A DNA stretch of 64,000 nucleotides from Bacillus sp. ISL-41 (GCF_018613235.1 NZ_JAGGQP010000016.1:1-64000), one strand, 5' to 3'. Numbered from the stretch's first letter, positions 27,042-36,275 are shown. The notes: a model not told the origin generated them from the letters alone. Translations and numbers: made by a program.

Positions 27042-27168
27042 TTATTCAAGCGTAAAGTTACTATTAAGCATGCAAATCCACTTTTTTTACAGTTTGCTCC
27101 TCAATAACATTTTCAGGACAATACAGTAAACAAACTACTGCTTACAGTAAGTCTATTTTATCAGGCAA

Positions 27169-27942
27169 TCAAAAACCATGGATCGTCATTCCACCGTCTA
27201 CAAACAGGGTTTGTCCAGTGACATAATTCCCGGCATCTGAGCTTAGGAATACCACCGGCCCCACAAGCTCAGGCAACTCCCCGATCCGCTTCAATGGTGT
27301 AACTGCCAGGATATCCTGCACATACGCTTCGTCGGCCAATAGCTTTTCAGTCAGAGGCGTTTTGAAGTACCATGGACCGATTGAATTCACATTGATATCG
27401 TATTGTCCCCATTCCATCGCAAGCACCTTTGTCATCTGCATAAGGGCGGCCTTAGTTGCCGCATAGGCCACGCCCGTCCTGAGGGCTACTTGACCCGCTA
27501 CAGACGCAATATTAATGATTTTGCCTCCTGATTCCTGTACCTTCATGATTTTTCCCGCTTCCTGGGACATCATGAAGGCAGATTTCAGATTGGTATCCAT
27601 GATTGTTTGCCATTCTTCATCCGTTGCTTCCAGAGCCTTTGAACGGATGTTCATACCCGCATTGTTGACAAGAATATCAATCTTTTTCCATTCAGACCTT
27701 ACTGTAGAAATCGAATTATGTACTTGATCCCTTTTTGTCACATCTGTTGGCAGCACCAGAGTCTTTCTTCCCATTTTTTTAATTACCGAAGATGTTTCTT
27801 TGAGATCTTCCTCCGTGCGTGCAAATAAGGCAACATCTGCTCCAGCTTCAGCCAGACCGATTGAAATCGCTCGGCCAATCCCTCTGCCAGCACCTGACAC
27901 TACTGCTGTTTTACCTTTCAAATCAAAAGATGGCAAAAACAT
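27169..27942 (-). CDS. Short-chain dehydrogenase/reductase
   Basis: A 257-aa classical SDR. TGxxxGxG cofactor motif SGAGRGIGRAI lies near residue 17, NNAG near 93, catalytic Ser in IASVAG near 147 and YAATK near 160. The C-terminal YVTGQTLFVDGGMTIHG is typical. An Arg after the glycine motif and FART near 41 hint at NADP preference. Sequence resembles gluconate 5-dehydrogenase or 3-oxoacyl reductases; the substrate is unknown. Monocistronic; GGAGG lies 9 nt before the ATG. Confidence 0.88.
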   Translation of the reverse strand: MFLPSFDLKGKTAVVSGAGRGIGRAISIGLAEAGADVALFARTEEDLKETSSVIKKMGRKTLVLPTDVTKRDQVHNSISTVRSEWKKIDILVNNAGMNIRSKALEATDEEWQTIMDTNLKSAFMMSQEAGKIMKVQESGGKIINIASVAGQVALRTGVAYAATKAALMQMTKVLAMEWGQYDINVNSIGPWYFKTPLTEKLLADEAYVQDILAVTPLKRIGELPELVGPVVFLSSDAGNYVTGQTLFVDGGMTIHGF

Positions 27943-28014
27943 TCACATCATCCTCCCGCTTTAAAATTGACTTAATTTTAACATATTGTCCGGGAAAATC
28001 AGGATATCTCGCCT

Positions 28015-28048
28015 GCGAATACGAAAAAGCACCAAACCAGGTGCTATT
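28015..28048 (-). terminator. Terminator of the small zinc-ribbon gene
   Basis: Stem AGCACC/GGTGCT (28029-28046) followed on the minus strand by TTTTTCG. The stem covers the TAG stop. Confidence 0.7.
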
Positions 28049-28169
28049 TTTCGTCGGACTGCTTTTGTACCTCAATCCAGATTTGTTTTTCAGCTGCCCT
28101 CCCGCATTTTTTGCATAATCTTATTTCATCATATATGAGGCGGCAATGTTCGCAATAATACTTTTGCAT
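28044..28169 (-). CDS. Small zinc-ribbon protein, 41 aa
   Basis: A 41-aa frame, MQKYYCEHCRLIYDE..., with AGGAAG 8 nt upstream of the ATG at 28167-28169. Two CxxC knuckles (CEHC, CKKC) indicate a zinc ribbon. I do not recognise a named family. It lies between the SDR gene and the divergent ba3 oxidase operon and has its own terminator. Confidence 0.65.
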   Translation of the reverse strand: MQKYYCEHCRLIYDEIRLCKKCGRAAEKQIWIEVQKQSDEK

Positions 28170-28360
28170 AAACCCACTTCCTGATAGATCCATTTTCTAT
28201 TAGTTTATTAGCTAAACGTGGAATGGTGATTCCTGTTTTTCTAATTGCTTTTTTAAAAATGTCAAGTCGTTCTGTCACATCCCGATTTGATTGCTTGCTA
28301 ATATGCTCAAATTTTCACATAAATCTATTCACAGATTTTTCACATTTACCCATCGTTACA

Positions 28361-28403
28361 TGTGACTTAAATCACTGTATTGACGCGTTTTCACCATTAA
28401 CAT
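28361..28403 (+). promoter_or_regulatory. Crp/Fnr-box promoter of the ba3 oxidase operon
   Basis: TGTGACTTAAATCACT (28361-28376) matches 9 of 10 positions of TGTGA-N6-TCACA. A -10-like TAACAT lies at 28398-28403, 21 nt further on, so the box centre is about -41.5 from a start near 28410. An overlapping SigA-like pair TTGACG (28380)/TAGTAA (28403) with 17-nt spacing is an alternative. 28170-28360 shows no gene. Confidence 0.65.
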
Positions 28404-28533
28404 AGTAAATATATCAGGTATGAACAATTTGTGAACTGTCTGAAACCATATTTACGTTTCCAAATTGTTTTGTATTATGAAAATGTACTTATCATTTATA
28501 AACGAACATTTCATACGAAGGGAGTGGACCGGG

Positions 28534-28683
28534 ATGGCTCAGCCTGGAATCGGGAAGAAAACACATACAAAGGTGGAAGACCAATCTTCCTTGAAAGGAA
28601 CACTTGCATCCGTTTTCTTGTTAGGATTCTTTTTAATCGTTACTTGGGTAGGCGTTTATTTCTTGTTTGTTGATCGTTTCTAA
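28534..28683 (+). CDS. Cytochrome c oxidase subunit IIa (ba3 type)
   Basis: A 49-aa protein with a polar lead and a single transmembrane helix (LASVFLLGFFLIVTWVGVYF), ending FVDRF. Size, topology and position directly before subunit II match the CoxIIa subunit of Thermus-type ba3 oxidases. The ATG at 28534 follows GGGAGTGG. First gene of the oxidase operon. Confidence 0.8.
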   Translation: MAQPGIGKKTHTKVEDQSSLKGTLASVFLLGFFLIVTWVGVYFLFVDRF

Positions 28684-28710
28684 GATAGACCAAAAGGGGA
28701 GAAAGAAGTT

Positions 28711-29187
28711 ATGCATATTCATAAATTTGAAAAAATCTGGCTGATATTCGGAATTACGACCTTAATCGTATTCCTGACTGTTATTGGGGTCAGCGCCTTC
28801 TATTTAGGCAACCAGCCTCCGAGCTGCCTGGCAACAATCAATCCTGAAAAGGTAGATACTACAGCACCTTTCGATAAACCTGGACTAAAGAAGGTTGAAG
28901 GAAAAGAATGGGATTACGAACTTGTTTTCGTGGCATCGGCATTTGCCTACAACCCTGGACAGGTCGAAGTTCCTAAAGGAGCTAAAGTGAAAGTAATCGC
29001 GACTACAAAAGACGTCATTCACGGTTTCCAGGTTGCAGGAACTAATATCAACATGATGCTTGAGCCTGGATATATCAGTGAGTACGTCACCACGTTTGAC
29101 AAAGCCGGTGATTACCTGATTGTTTGTAATGAATATTGTGGTGTCGGCCACCACATGATGTCGTCTAAAATCGAGGTGGTAGAATAA
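28711..29187 (+). CDS. Cytochrome c oxidase subunit II (ba3 type, CuA)
   Basis: A 158-aa subunit with one N-terminal membrane anchor (about 10-32) and an extracellular cupredoxin domain. The dinuclear CuA site is complete: His near 106 (VIHGF) and CNEYCGVGHHMM near 137. It passes electrons from cytochrome c to subunit I. Short length and single anchor mark the ba3 class (CbaB), unlike aa3 CtaC. Its TAA overlaps the subunit I ATG by one base. Confidence 0.92.
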   Translation: MHIHKFEKIWLIFGITTLIVFLTVIGVSAFYLGNQPPSCLATINPEKVDTTAPFDKPGLKKVEGKEWDYELVFVASAFAYNPGQVEVPKGAKVKVIATTKDVIHGFQVAGTNINMMLEPGYISEYVTTFDKAGDYLIVCNEYCGVGHHMMSSKIEVVE

Positions 29188-30842
29188 TGAATACTAAATC
29201 AATTAATCCAAAGGTTGACCGCCGAGACGGCAAATTGGCAATGGCCCACTTTTATGTCGCTTTCATCGCTCTTGCAATTGGCGGTCTTGCAGGTTTGCTC
29301 CAGACACTTGTCCGTTCAGGAAAATTTGAATTACCTTCATGGACTGGGTATTACCAAATCCTTACCATCCATGGTGTCGTACTTGGACTCGTGCTTACAA
29401 CATTTTTCATTATGGGATTCCAGCTCTCTCTTGTGAGCAAAACATCCGGAACATTAACAAATAAACAGCGAAAGACTGGCTGGATTGGTTTCTGGACGAT
29501 GACCATCGGTACTGTAATGGCTGCTATCATGATCCTGACAAACCAGGCTTCTGTTCTTTATACATTCTACGCACCATTACAGGCACACGCACTCTTTTAC
29601 TTGGGACTTACACTCGTGATCGTCGGAAGCTGGATTGACGGCGCTGCAATCATCATGGCTTACTCTTCGTGGAGAAAAGCTAATCCTGGAAAGCCTAGCC
29701 CGCTGTTGACTTTCATGTCACTCGTCAACACGCTTATGTGGATCGTAGCTACGATTGGTGTTGCTGCAACAGTACTATTCCAGCTGCTTCCTTGGTCGCT
29801 TGGCCTTGTTGAGCGTGTAGATGTATTGGTCAGCCGTACATTGTTCTGGTATTTCGGCCACCCGCTTGTGTATTTCTGGTTATTGCCTGCATATATGGCC
29901 TGGTACGCAATCGTTCCAAAAATTATAGGCGGAAAGATTTTCTCTGATTCATTAGCTAGAATGTCATTCATTCTGTTCCTGTTGTTCTCAATTCCGGTTG
30001 GTTTCCACCACCAGTTAATGGAACCAGGTATTGACCCAGCATGGAAATTCCTTCAGGTTATTTTGACTTTCCTTGTTGTCATCCCATCATTGATGACCGC
30101 ATTCTCATTGTTTGCGACATTTGAAATGTTTGGCCGTTCTAAAGGATCTACCGGCCTATTCGGCTGGGTGAAAAAGCTTCCTTGGGGAGATGCCCGATTC
30201 GCAGTACCTTTCATAGGTATGCTTGCATTCATCCCTGCCGGTGCTGGTGGACTAGTCAACGCTTCCCACCAGTTGAACCAGGTAGTACACAACACAATCT
30301 GGGTTACAGGACACTTCCATTTAACACTTGCAACTTCAGTTGTCCTTACTTTCTTTGGGATTTCTTATTGGCTGGTCCCTCACCTGACTGGCAGGGTCTT
30401 GACAAAGGCTATGAATAAACTAGCCATTATCCAGGGAATTGTTTGGGCAATCGGTATGACATTCATGTCCGGTGCGATGCACGCAGCTGGTCTCCTTGGA
30501 GCTCCACGCCGTTCTTCATTCTCAACGTACGGCGGTTCAGAGCAAGCAGCTGAATGGATTCCTTACCAGGTTGCACAGGCAGTCGGCGGATCTATCCTGT
30601 TCCTTGGAATCATCCTGATCCTTTACATTTTCATTAACCTTGCATTCTTCGCACCTAAAGGGGAAGAAGAATTCCCTGTTGGAGAAGTTGCTGACCAAGC
30701 AGAGAAAACTCCGATGGTATTCGAAAACTGGAAGCTATGGCTTGGCATCACTGTCCTTTTGATTCTCTTCGCATACACGATACCGTTCATCGATATGATC
30801 GAAAATGCACCGATCGGGTCGAAGGGATATAAATTCTTCTAA
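29187..30842 (+). CDS. Cytochrome c oxidase subunit I (ba3 type)
   Basis: A 551-aa haem-copper oxidase catalytic subunit with about 13 membrane helices. Haem and CuB ligands are visible: His in TIHGVVLG (helix II), GHPLVYFWLLPAY (CuB His and Tyr), HHQLMEPG and the two His of TGHFHLTL. It reduces O2 to water and pumps protons; B-type oxidases have high O2 affinity. B. subtilis lacks this operon but Geobacillus and other Bacillaceae have it. Control by a Crp/Fnr box fits microaerobic use. Confidence 0.93.
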   Translation: MNTKSINPKVDRRDGKLAMAHFYVAFIALAIGGLAGLLQTLVRSGKFELPSWTGYYQILTIHGVVLGLVLTTFFIMGFQLSLVSKTSGTLTNKQRKTGWIGFWTMTIGTVMAAIMILTNQASVLYTFYAPLQAHALFYLGLTLVIVGSWIDGAAIIMAYSSWRKANPGKPSPLLTFMSLVNTLMWIVATIGVAATVLFQLLPWSLGLVERVDVLVSRTLFWYFGHPLVYFWLLPAYMAWYAIVPKIIGGKIFSDSLARMSFILFLLFSIPVGFHHQLMEPGIDPAWKFLQVILTFLVVIPSLMTAFSLFATFEMFGRSKGSTGLFGWVKKLPWGDARFAVPFIGMLAFIPAGAGGLVNASHQLNQVVHNTIWVTGHFHLTLATSVVLTFFGISYWLVPHLTGRVLTKAMNKLAIIQGIVWAIGMTFMSGAMHAAGLLGAPRRSSFSTYGGSEQAAEWIPYQVAQAVGGSILFLGIILILYIFINLAFFAPKGEEEFPVGEVADQAEKTPMVFENWKLWLGITVLLILFAYTIPFIDMIENAPIGSKGYKFF

Positions 30843-30866
30843 AAAACACTTTCTATGAATCAACCA

Positions 30867-30915
30867 AAACAGGGTATGAAATTGCAAAAAATTTCACCCT
30901 GTTTTTTGTTGTTTT
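30867..30915 (+). terminator. Terminator of the ba3 oxidase operon
   Basis: AACAGGGT pairs with ACCCTGTT with an inner GAAATT/AATTTC stem (30868-30902), followed by TTTTTTGTTGTTTT. Confidence 0.85.
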
Positions 30916-31104
30916 AGCAGCATTTATACGATTAACATATAAATAAAAAACTTAATATCACACTATTTAGCATGCTGATCTTGTCATTCCCGCCCTGTTA
31001 TTTTACATACAAAATACCTGCCATTAAAATCGAACATAACCCGATGCCTACCAATATAAGAGGCTTGTTATGGGCCGCATCATGGAATAGCTTATTCGAC
31101 TTCC

Positions 31105-31136
31105 ATGAAAAAAATAGGATGCCTCAGCATCCTATT
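31105..31136 (-). terminator. Terminator of asnS
   Basis: Stem TAGGATG/CATCCTA (31115-31134) followed on the minus strand by TTTTTTTC. Between 30915 and 31105 I see no confirmed gene. Confidence 0.85.
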
Positions 31137-31159
31137 TTGCATTTTCACACATATTTTAA

Positions 31160-32551
31160 TTAAAATTCTGCATTTCCTGGTGTACGAGGGAATGGAATGA
31201 CATCGCGGATGTTTTTCATTCCAGTTAGATACATAACAAGTCGTTCGAATCCAATACCATAACCAGAATGCTTTGTGCTGCCGTATTTTCTAAGCTCGAG
31301 ATACCACCAGTAATCTTCTTCCGCCATACCAAGTTCTTTAATTCGCTCTGCAAGAACGTCTTCTCTTTCCTCACGCTGGCTTCCGCCGATTAACTCGCCA
31401 ATGCCGGGAACCAAAAGGTCTGTCGCGGCAACTGTCTTGCCATCCTCATTCGCTCGCATATAAAATGCCTTAATTTCTTTCGGATAGTCGGTTACGAAGA
31501 CAGGACGTTTGTAAATTTCCTCGCTAAGGTAACGTTCATGTTCCGTTTGCAAATCTGTACCCCATTCAACAGGGTATTCAAATTCCTTATCTGAGTTCTT
31601 CAATAATTCAACAGCTTCGCTATAAGTAACGCGTCCGAAATCGGATTCTAATGCATTCTTCAATCTTTCGATAAGTGTTTTATCAATAAAGCTGTTAAAG
31701 AAGGCCATTTCTTCTGGTGCATGTTCAAAAACGTAATCAATGACATACTTGACCATTTCTTCTCCAAGGTCCATGATATCCGGTAATTCTGCAAAGGCAA
31801 CTTCCGGCTCGATCATCCAGAATTCTGAGGCATGTCGTGCCGTATTGGAATTTTCTGCTCTGAATGTCGGACCAAAGGTATACACATTACGGAAAGCAAG
31901 AGCAAAGCTTTCGACATTTAATTGGCCGCTAACAGTTAAGTTTGTTTCTTTACCGAAGAAATCTGCACTGTCATCCACTTTTCCGTCTTCGGTTTTTGGA
32001 AGCTGGTTCAAGTCCATTGATGTTACACGGAACATCTCCCCTGCTCCTTCAGTATCACTTCCGGTAATAATCGGTGTATGTACATATACAAACCCTTTGT
32101 CTTGAAAGAATTTATGAAGGGCATAGGATGCAAGAGATCTTACTCTGAAGACGGCTGAGAAGGCGTTGGCTCTCGGACGTAAATGAGCGATTGTTCTCAA
32201 ATATTCAAGGGTATGTCTCTTTTTTTGTATAGGATAATCTGTATCCGACAATCCCTCGACTACAATTTTTGTTGCTTTAATTTCAAACGGCTGCTTCATT
32301 TCAGGAGTTGGAACAAATTCACCTTCTACTAAAACAGAAGAGCTAATAGGCAACTTTGTAATTTCTTTGAAGTTATCAAGGGTATCTTCAAAAACAACTT
32401 GTACACTCTTAAAGAATGTTCCATCGTTTAACTCCATAAAACCAATGGTTTTGGAATCGCGTAGCGTACGGATCCACCCTGTAATTTGAACAGTTTTGTC
32501 TTTAAAATTTTCTTGATTTCTGTATAAATCTTTTACTACGGTCTTAATCAT
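31160..32551 (-). CDS. asnS: Asparaginyl-tRNA synthetase
   Basis: A 463-aa class IIb synthetase. The N-terminal OB-fold anticodon domain (about 1-105) is followed by the catalytic core with motif 2 [19 protein letters not shown] and motif 3 [13 protein letters not shown]. It charges tRNA-Asn with Asn. The ATG at 32549-32551 follows AAGGAGG; the longer frame runs into the T-box. In B. subtilis asnS lies between dnaD and aspB; here that slot is empty and asnS sits alone under a T-box, a different arrangement. Confidence 0.95.
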   Translation of the reverse strand: MIKTVVKDLYRNQENFKDKTVQITGWIRTLRDSKTIGFMELNDGTFFKSVQVVFEDTLDNFKEITKLPISSSVLVEGEFVPTPEMKQPFEIKATKIVVEGLSDTDYPIQKKRHTLEYLRTIAHLRPRANAFSAVFRVRSLASYALHKFFQDKGFVYVHTPIITGSDTEGAGEMFRVTSMDLNQLPKTEDGKVDDSADFFGKETNLTVSGQLNVESFALAFRNVYTFGPTFRAENSNTARHASEFWMIEPEVAFAELPDIMDLGEEMVKYVIDYVFEHAPEEMAFFNSFIDKTLIERLKNALESDFGRVTYSEAVELLKNSDKEFEYPVEWGTDLQTEHERYLSEEIYKRPVFVTDYPKEIKAFYMRANEDGKTVAATDLLVPGIGELIGGSQREEREDVLAERIKELGMAEEDYWWYLELRKYGSTKHSGYGIGFERLVMYLTGMKNIRDVIPFPRTPGNAEF

Positions 32552-32581
32552 AATTAGCCTCCTTATGGTAATTTTTTTGCA

Positions 32582-32840
32582 ATAAAAAAAGCCTTCTATC
32601 CCCAAAAAAGGGACGAAAGGCTGAACTTCCGCGGTACCACCCAAATTGTCATAAAATGACCAGCTTTACTATTGCATATCCCAGTCTATAACGTGCTGGA
32701 AACGTCTAAGCCTACTCACGATATCCCTTTCGGTTAGAACTCAAAGGTGTTCTTCATTTATGCTTCATCGCCAGGCTTCCACCGTCCCCGGCTCGCTATC
32801 GAATATAGCAAAAACTACTTTCCTTTTCATCGATTTAAAA
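32582..32840 (-). promoter_or_regulatory. T-box riboswitch leader, tRNA-Asn responsive
   Basis: The conserved T-box GGGTGGTACCGCGG is at 32642-32629 on the minus strand, followed by a terminator stem (AGCCTTTCGTCCC with GGGGATAGAAGGCT, then a T run, 32582-32622). Upstream, Stem I features GAGCCGGGGACGGTGG and ACCTTTGAG are present. The specifier triplet just before ACCTTTGAG reads AAC (32751-32749), an Asn codon. Uncharged tRNA-Asn should favour read-through into asnS. Confidence 0.93.
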
Positions 32841-32997
32841 ATATGTAGTTTTCAAAGGATTTTTACTGTAATAATTTATCACAAAACATAATCCTTTGTC
32901 TAGTTGCCCCCTAAGTTATCTGCATTTTTCGCTAAAAATCTTTGATTACAATCTAAAGTGAAACAATTTACCTAAACGAAAAAGTGCTTTAATTTAA

Positions 32998-33036
32998 GAG
33001 AAAAGGAGCCTGGGTTTGTGACCAGGCTCCTTTCTC
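32998..33036 (-). terminator. Terminator of the second DMT gene
   Basis: Nine-bp stem GGAGCCTGG/CCAGGCTCC (33005-33030) with TTTTC on the minus-strand side. Confidence 0.8.
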
Positions 33037-33089
33037 TGTTAATTCGTGCGTTTATTATTTGCTTTTTTACCACTTCAAACGAGATTGAA

Positions 33090-33995
33090 TCACACAGTGA
33101 AGTGCTTTTTTTGCTTCCTGATGGGAATTGAGATATTGATAGATATTACAGATATGATAATCAACGCAGATCCGAGCATCTGAAGACCGCCCAGCCTGTC
33201 ACCATACACCAGTATTCCCAGCATGGTGGCAATGACGGGTTCCAGTGTAGCAACTACTGCAGCAGTACTGCTTTCCGTCCTTTCAAGGCCCCAGGAGTAT
33301 GCAAAATATGCAATCACAGTCGGGAAGATCCCTAACCCTATCGCATAAAGCCACGCATTCCCGGTGAAAAGGACAGAAGCCTTGCTGACTATACCAGTTG
33401 TCGGAGCCAGGGCAGCCGAAGCCACAAGGAATGTATACAAAGTGACCGTAAAAGGATGGTACCGCCTTAATGCCAACTTGCCAAATATACTGTAAAGAGC
33501 GTAGCCGAACCCTGCCCCTAGGCCAATAAGGATACTGGAGACAGAAAATGACGTCCCCCCGTGCCCTGTAATGCCTGCGGCAAGTGTGCAGCCGATGACC
33601 GTCATGACAATCGCCAACAGCTTCCTCCTGTTAATGCTTTCTTTCAGGAAAAGAAATGATAAAACCGCAACAAAAGCAGGAGAAGTATACAGTAAAGCTA
33701 CAGCAATCGGGATGTTCATCAGGTTGATTGCCGTAAAATAAGACCAATTAAAAAAAACAATGCTTAAAATTCCTGTACCCACAAAAAGATACAAGTCTTT
33801 CACCCTGATTTTTAAATGGCTTCGGTAAAAAGCAATTCCCACCAGAATCAAAATAATGGCTGCGGTCAACACACGGATAGCCACAATCTCCATAGCACTG
33901 AACCCGGCATTATTCAGGCCTTTAACAAAAAAACCAATCAGGCCCCACATTGCCGCAGCAAATGCGATCATAAAATAAGGCAATTTCCCGTACAT
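33090..33995 (-). CDS. EamA/DMT family transporter
   Basis: A 301-aa membrane protein with ten hydrophobic segments in two EamA repeats. WGLIGFFVKGLN near the N-terminus and the second-repeat motif TLEPVIATMLGILVYGD near 265 are typical. Substrate is unknown. The ATG at 33993-33995 is preferred to the GTG at 34007, since GGGTGA lies upstream of the ATG. It follows ypwA, with a weak hairpin between them. Confidence 0.85.
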   Translation of the reverse strand: MYGKLPYFMIAFAAAMWGLIGFFVKGLNNAGFSAMEIVAIRVLTAAIILILVGIAFYRSHLKIRVKDLYLFVGTGILSIVFFNWSYFTAINLMNIPIAVALLYTSPAFVAVLSFLFLKESINRRKLLAIVMTVIGCTLAAGITGHGGTSFSVSSILIGLGAGFGYALYSIFGKLALRRYHPFTVTLYTFLVASAALAPTTGIVSKASVLFTGNAWLYAIGLGIFPTVIAYFAYSWGLERTESSTAAVVATLEPVIATMLGILVYGDRLGGLQMLGSALIIISVISINISIPIRKQKKHFTV

Positions 33996-34011
33996 ACATT
34001 CACCCACAGAA

Positions 34012-34036
34012 AAGATGGCAGGAAGACTGCCATCTT
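34012..34036 (-). terminator. Hairpin between ypwA and the DMT gene
   Basis: Perfect 9-bp stem AAGATGGCA/TGCCATCTT, with only TTTTCT downstream on the minus strand and close to the next ribosome site; it may be a partial terminator or processing site. Confidence 0.55.
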
Positions 34037-34057
34037 ATTTTCTAAAAAAGAATCTTA

Positions 34058-35566
34058 TTAAACCAGCTGATATACTTTATTGTATTTTTCGTATAAATAA
34101 TCGACTAAGTACTGAGCATTAAGTCCCTCTCCAGTTACATCAGTCAATATTTCAAGTGGTTTTTTCATTTTTCCATGCTTATGGACTTTCTCAGTCATCC
34201 ACTCTTTAACCGGCTGAAGATTTCCTTGTTCCAGGAGTGCCTCATAGTCAGGCAAATCTTTGAGCATGGCATTCTTGAACTGCGCTGCATACATATAGCC
34301 TAAAGCATAGGATGGGAAGTAGCCAAAGCTGCCTCCTGCCCAGTGTACATCCTGCAGCACACCTTGTGCATCATTTTCCGGCCTGATTCCGAGATACTGT
34401 TCATATCTATCATTCCAGATCTGCGGAAGGTCCTTTACTTCAATTTCATCATTGAATAAGCCTTTTTCAATTTCATATCGTACCATCACATGGAGTGGAT
34501 ATGTCAGCTCATCTGCCTCAATCCTGATCAAGCTTGGCTTGGACTCATTAATTGCACGATAGAATTCCTCTGCCTCCACCCCGGTAAACTGTCCTTCAGA
34601 GAACTCCTGCAGCAGGCTGTAGTTGTGCTTCCAGAAAGAGTAATTTCGTCCAACAAAGTTCTCATAGAAAAGCGACTGTGATTCATGGATGCCCATTGAA
34701 GTGCCTGAACTCAGAGGAGTTCCAACCAGTTCATCCGAGATGTTTTGTTCATAAAGAGCGTGGCCGCCTTCATGAATGGTACCGAAAACAGCTGTCCTGA
34801 AATCTGCTTCATCATATTTCGTCGTAACCCTTACATCTCCTGGGTTAAGCCCCATTGCGAATGGGTGAACCGTTTCATCAAGCCGGCCTGCATCAAAATC
34901 ATATCCCATTTGCTTTAGGATCTCGAGGCTGAAAGCACGCTGCTTTTCTTTAGGAAAATGCTCAAAAAGGAACTCTGTATCAGGTTTGGCAGTTGAACTG
35001 GAAATCTGCTGTACAAGCGGGACAATTTTTTCACGAAGGTCTCCAAACACCTGGTCCAAAACATCGACCGTGACCCCAGGTTCATACATATCGAGCAAGG
35101 TGTTGTATTTATTGCCTTCATATCCCCAGTAACCAATGAATCTCTTAGTGGTATCCACCAATTTTTCAAGATACGGTCTGAACATTTCAAAATCGGACTC
35201 TGCTTTTGCCTCTTCCCAAACACTTTCTGCTTTTGATTGAAGAATCACATATTCAAGATATTCTTCTGCAGGGATTTTTTTATTGCGGTCATAATCCTTT
35301 CTGCACTCATCCAGCGTTTTACGGGTAATCTCAGATAAACTTGTTTCATTAGAAAGTCGTGCTATGTATGATGCCATTTCTTCTGATGTTGACATGTTAA
35401 AAAGCTCTGAAGATAGTACTCCGATCACTTCAGAACGCTGACCTGCTCCCTTTTTTGGGGCTCCTGTCCTTAAATCCCAATAAATCAAAGAAAGCGCCTC
35501 TCCATAGGCAGCCATTTTTTTGACATAATCCAAAAATTTCTTTTCTGTTTGCATGACTTCACTCAT
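34058..35566 (-). CDS. ypwA: M32 metallocarboxypeptidase YpwA
   Basis: A 502-aa thermostable-carboxypeptidase-1 family enzyme, almost all helical. The zinc site HEGGHALYE lies near residue 256, and DVRVTTKYDE and GIHESQSLFYEN motifs follow, as in all M32 peptidases. It removes C-terminal residues from peptides in the cytosol. Length matches B. subtilis YpwA (501). Order bpsA...ypwA...ypsC is conserved. Confidence 0.95.
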   Translation of the reverse strand: MSEVMQTEKKFLDYVKKMAAYGEALSLIYWDLRTGAPKKGAGQRSEVIGVLSSELFNMSTSEEMASYIARLSNETSLSEITRKTLDECRKDYDRNKKIPAEEYLEYVILQSKAESVWEEAKAESDFEMFRPYLEKLVDTTKRFIGYWGYEGNKYNTLLDMYEPGVTVDVLDQVFGDLREKIVPLVQQISSSTAKPDTEFLFEHFPKEKQRAFSLEILKQMGYDFDAGRLDETVHPFAMGLNPGDVRVTTKYDEADFRTAVFGTIHEGGHALYEQNISDELVGTPLSSGTSMGIHESQSLFYENFVGRNYSFWKHNYSLLQEFSEGQFTGVEAEEFYRAINESKPSLIRIEADELTYPLHVMVRYEIEKGLFNDEIEVKDLPQIWNDRYEQYLGIRPENDAQGVLQDVHWAGGSFGYFPSYALGYMYAAQFKNAMLKDLPDYEALLEQGNLQPVKEWMTEKVHKHGKMKKPLEILTDVTGEGLNAQYLVDYLYEKYNKVYQLV

Positions 35567-35709
35567 TCATTTCACCCCATTTTTCTCTTTCTCGTCTATC
35601 TTATCATACTTTTCTGAACTTTACGTTCAAGAAAATCTAAAAGCCATCCCGCCTAAAAGGGGTGTGCGCTGAAGCCGTATTCTTTATGAACTTAATGAAT
35701 TGTGAAACA

Positions 35710-35907
35710 AAATAAAAGGCTGTTTCGTAAAGATTATTGTTAAAATCCTAAAGTTGATTTTAACGTAATAAAGCCATTTTGCAGGTCGGTATTAAGTTTG
35801 ACATGCTCTTTTTTCACAAAAGAGTCAACTTTGCGAAGAACATATTGGTCTTTCAACCCGATTTTGTAGTCAATAGCAACAAAGTTTGAGAAAAGAGCCA
35901 AATAAAA
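35710..35907. mobile_element. MITE-like element with 8-bp target duplication
   Basis: A 182-bp element (35718-35899) starting GGCTGTTTCGTAAAG and ending AAAAGAGCC is flanked by perfect 8-bp direct repeats AAATAAAA (35710-35717 and 35900-35907). Its right end, read in reverse, GGCTCTTTTCTCAAACTTTGTT, closely matches the left end of the element at 6877. No transposase frame; the short ORF across it is fortuitous. It lies in the gap between ypwA and the DUF2249 gene. Confidence 0.65.
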
Positions 35908-35958
35908 ACAACAGGCGAACCTGTTGTTTAATAGAATCATAGGATGTTTTCCAGATAA

Positions 35959-36192
35959 TTATTTCGTTTTACCGATTGCCACTCGCCATGTTTCTGGGCC
36001 TTCCTCTAGATACTCCCATGAAAATGACTCCGGGCGTTCCATCATGAATTGGTATTGCAGCGGTCTAGGGTCATGGTCATTGACGATTTGCATGAATTCC
36101 CCCTTGTGCAGTGAGTCAAAGTTTTGGAATATGGTCGGGTGTTTTTCCCGTGGGGCATAATCAGGAACATTGATAATAACATTGAAAGTCAT
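35959..36192 (-). CDS. DUF2249 domain protein
   Basis: A 77-aa protein, essentially one DUF2249 domain: NVPDYAPREKHPTIFQNFDSL, then HDPRPLQYQF and a C-terminal WRVAIGK. The family has a SirA/TusA-like fold and often accompanies hemerythrin, NO reductase and Crp/Fnr genes; the biochemical role is unknown. The promoter has a Crp/Fnr box at -41.5. It is one of three DUF2249 genes within 4.5 kb. Confidence 0.85.
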   Translation of the reverse strand: MTFNVIINVPDYAPREKHPTIFQNFDSLHKGEFMQIVNDHDPRPLQYQFMMERPESFSWEYLEEGPETWRVAIGKTK

Positions 36193-36232
36193 TTCACTCT
36201 CTCCTTTAATTTCTGATTTCCTTTACATTTAC

Positions 36233-36275
36233 ATTATAATTCTCCTGTATCCCACTTGTAGTGAGCGCGGTCACA
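36233..36275 (-). promoter_or_regulatory. Crp/Fnr-box promoter of the DUF2249 gene
   Basis: Minus strand TGTGACCGCGCTCACT (36275-36260) matches 9 of 10 key positions; 21 nt on is a perfect TATAAT (36238-36233). Box centre is about -41.5 from a start near 36226, the classic class II activator geometry. Confidence 0.75.

Noticed and set aside
31008-31110. Small membrane-protein-like frame downstream of asnS
   Set aside because: It reads a hydrophobic helix (LILVGIGLCSILMAGILY) but has no start codon in frame and begins inside the asnS terminator.
35740-35940. 66-aa minus-strand frame
   Set aside because: Lies almost wholly inside the MITE-like element and continues into its flank; no ribosome site or conserved features.
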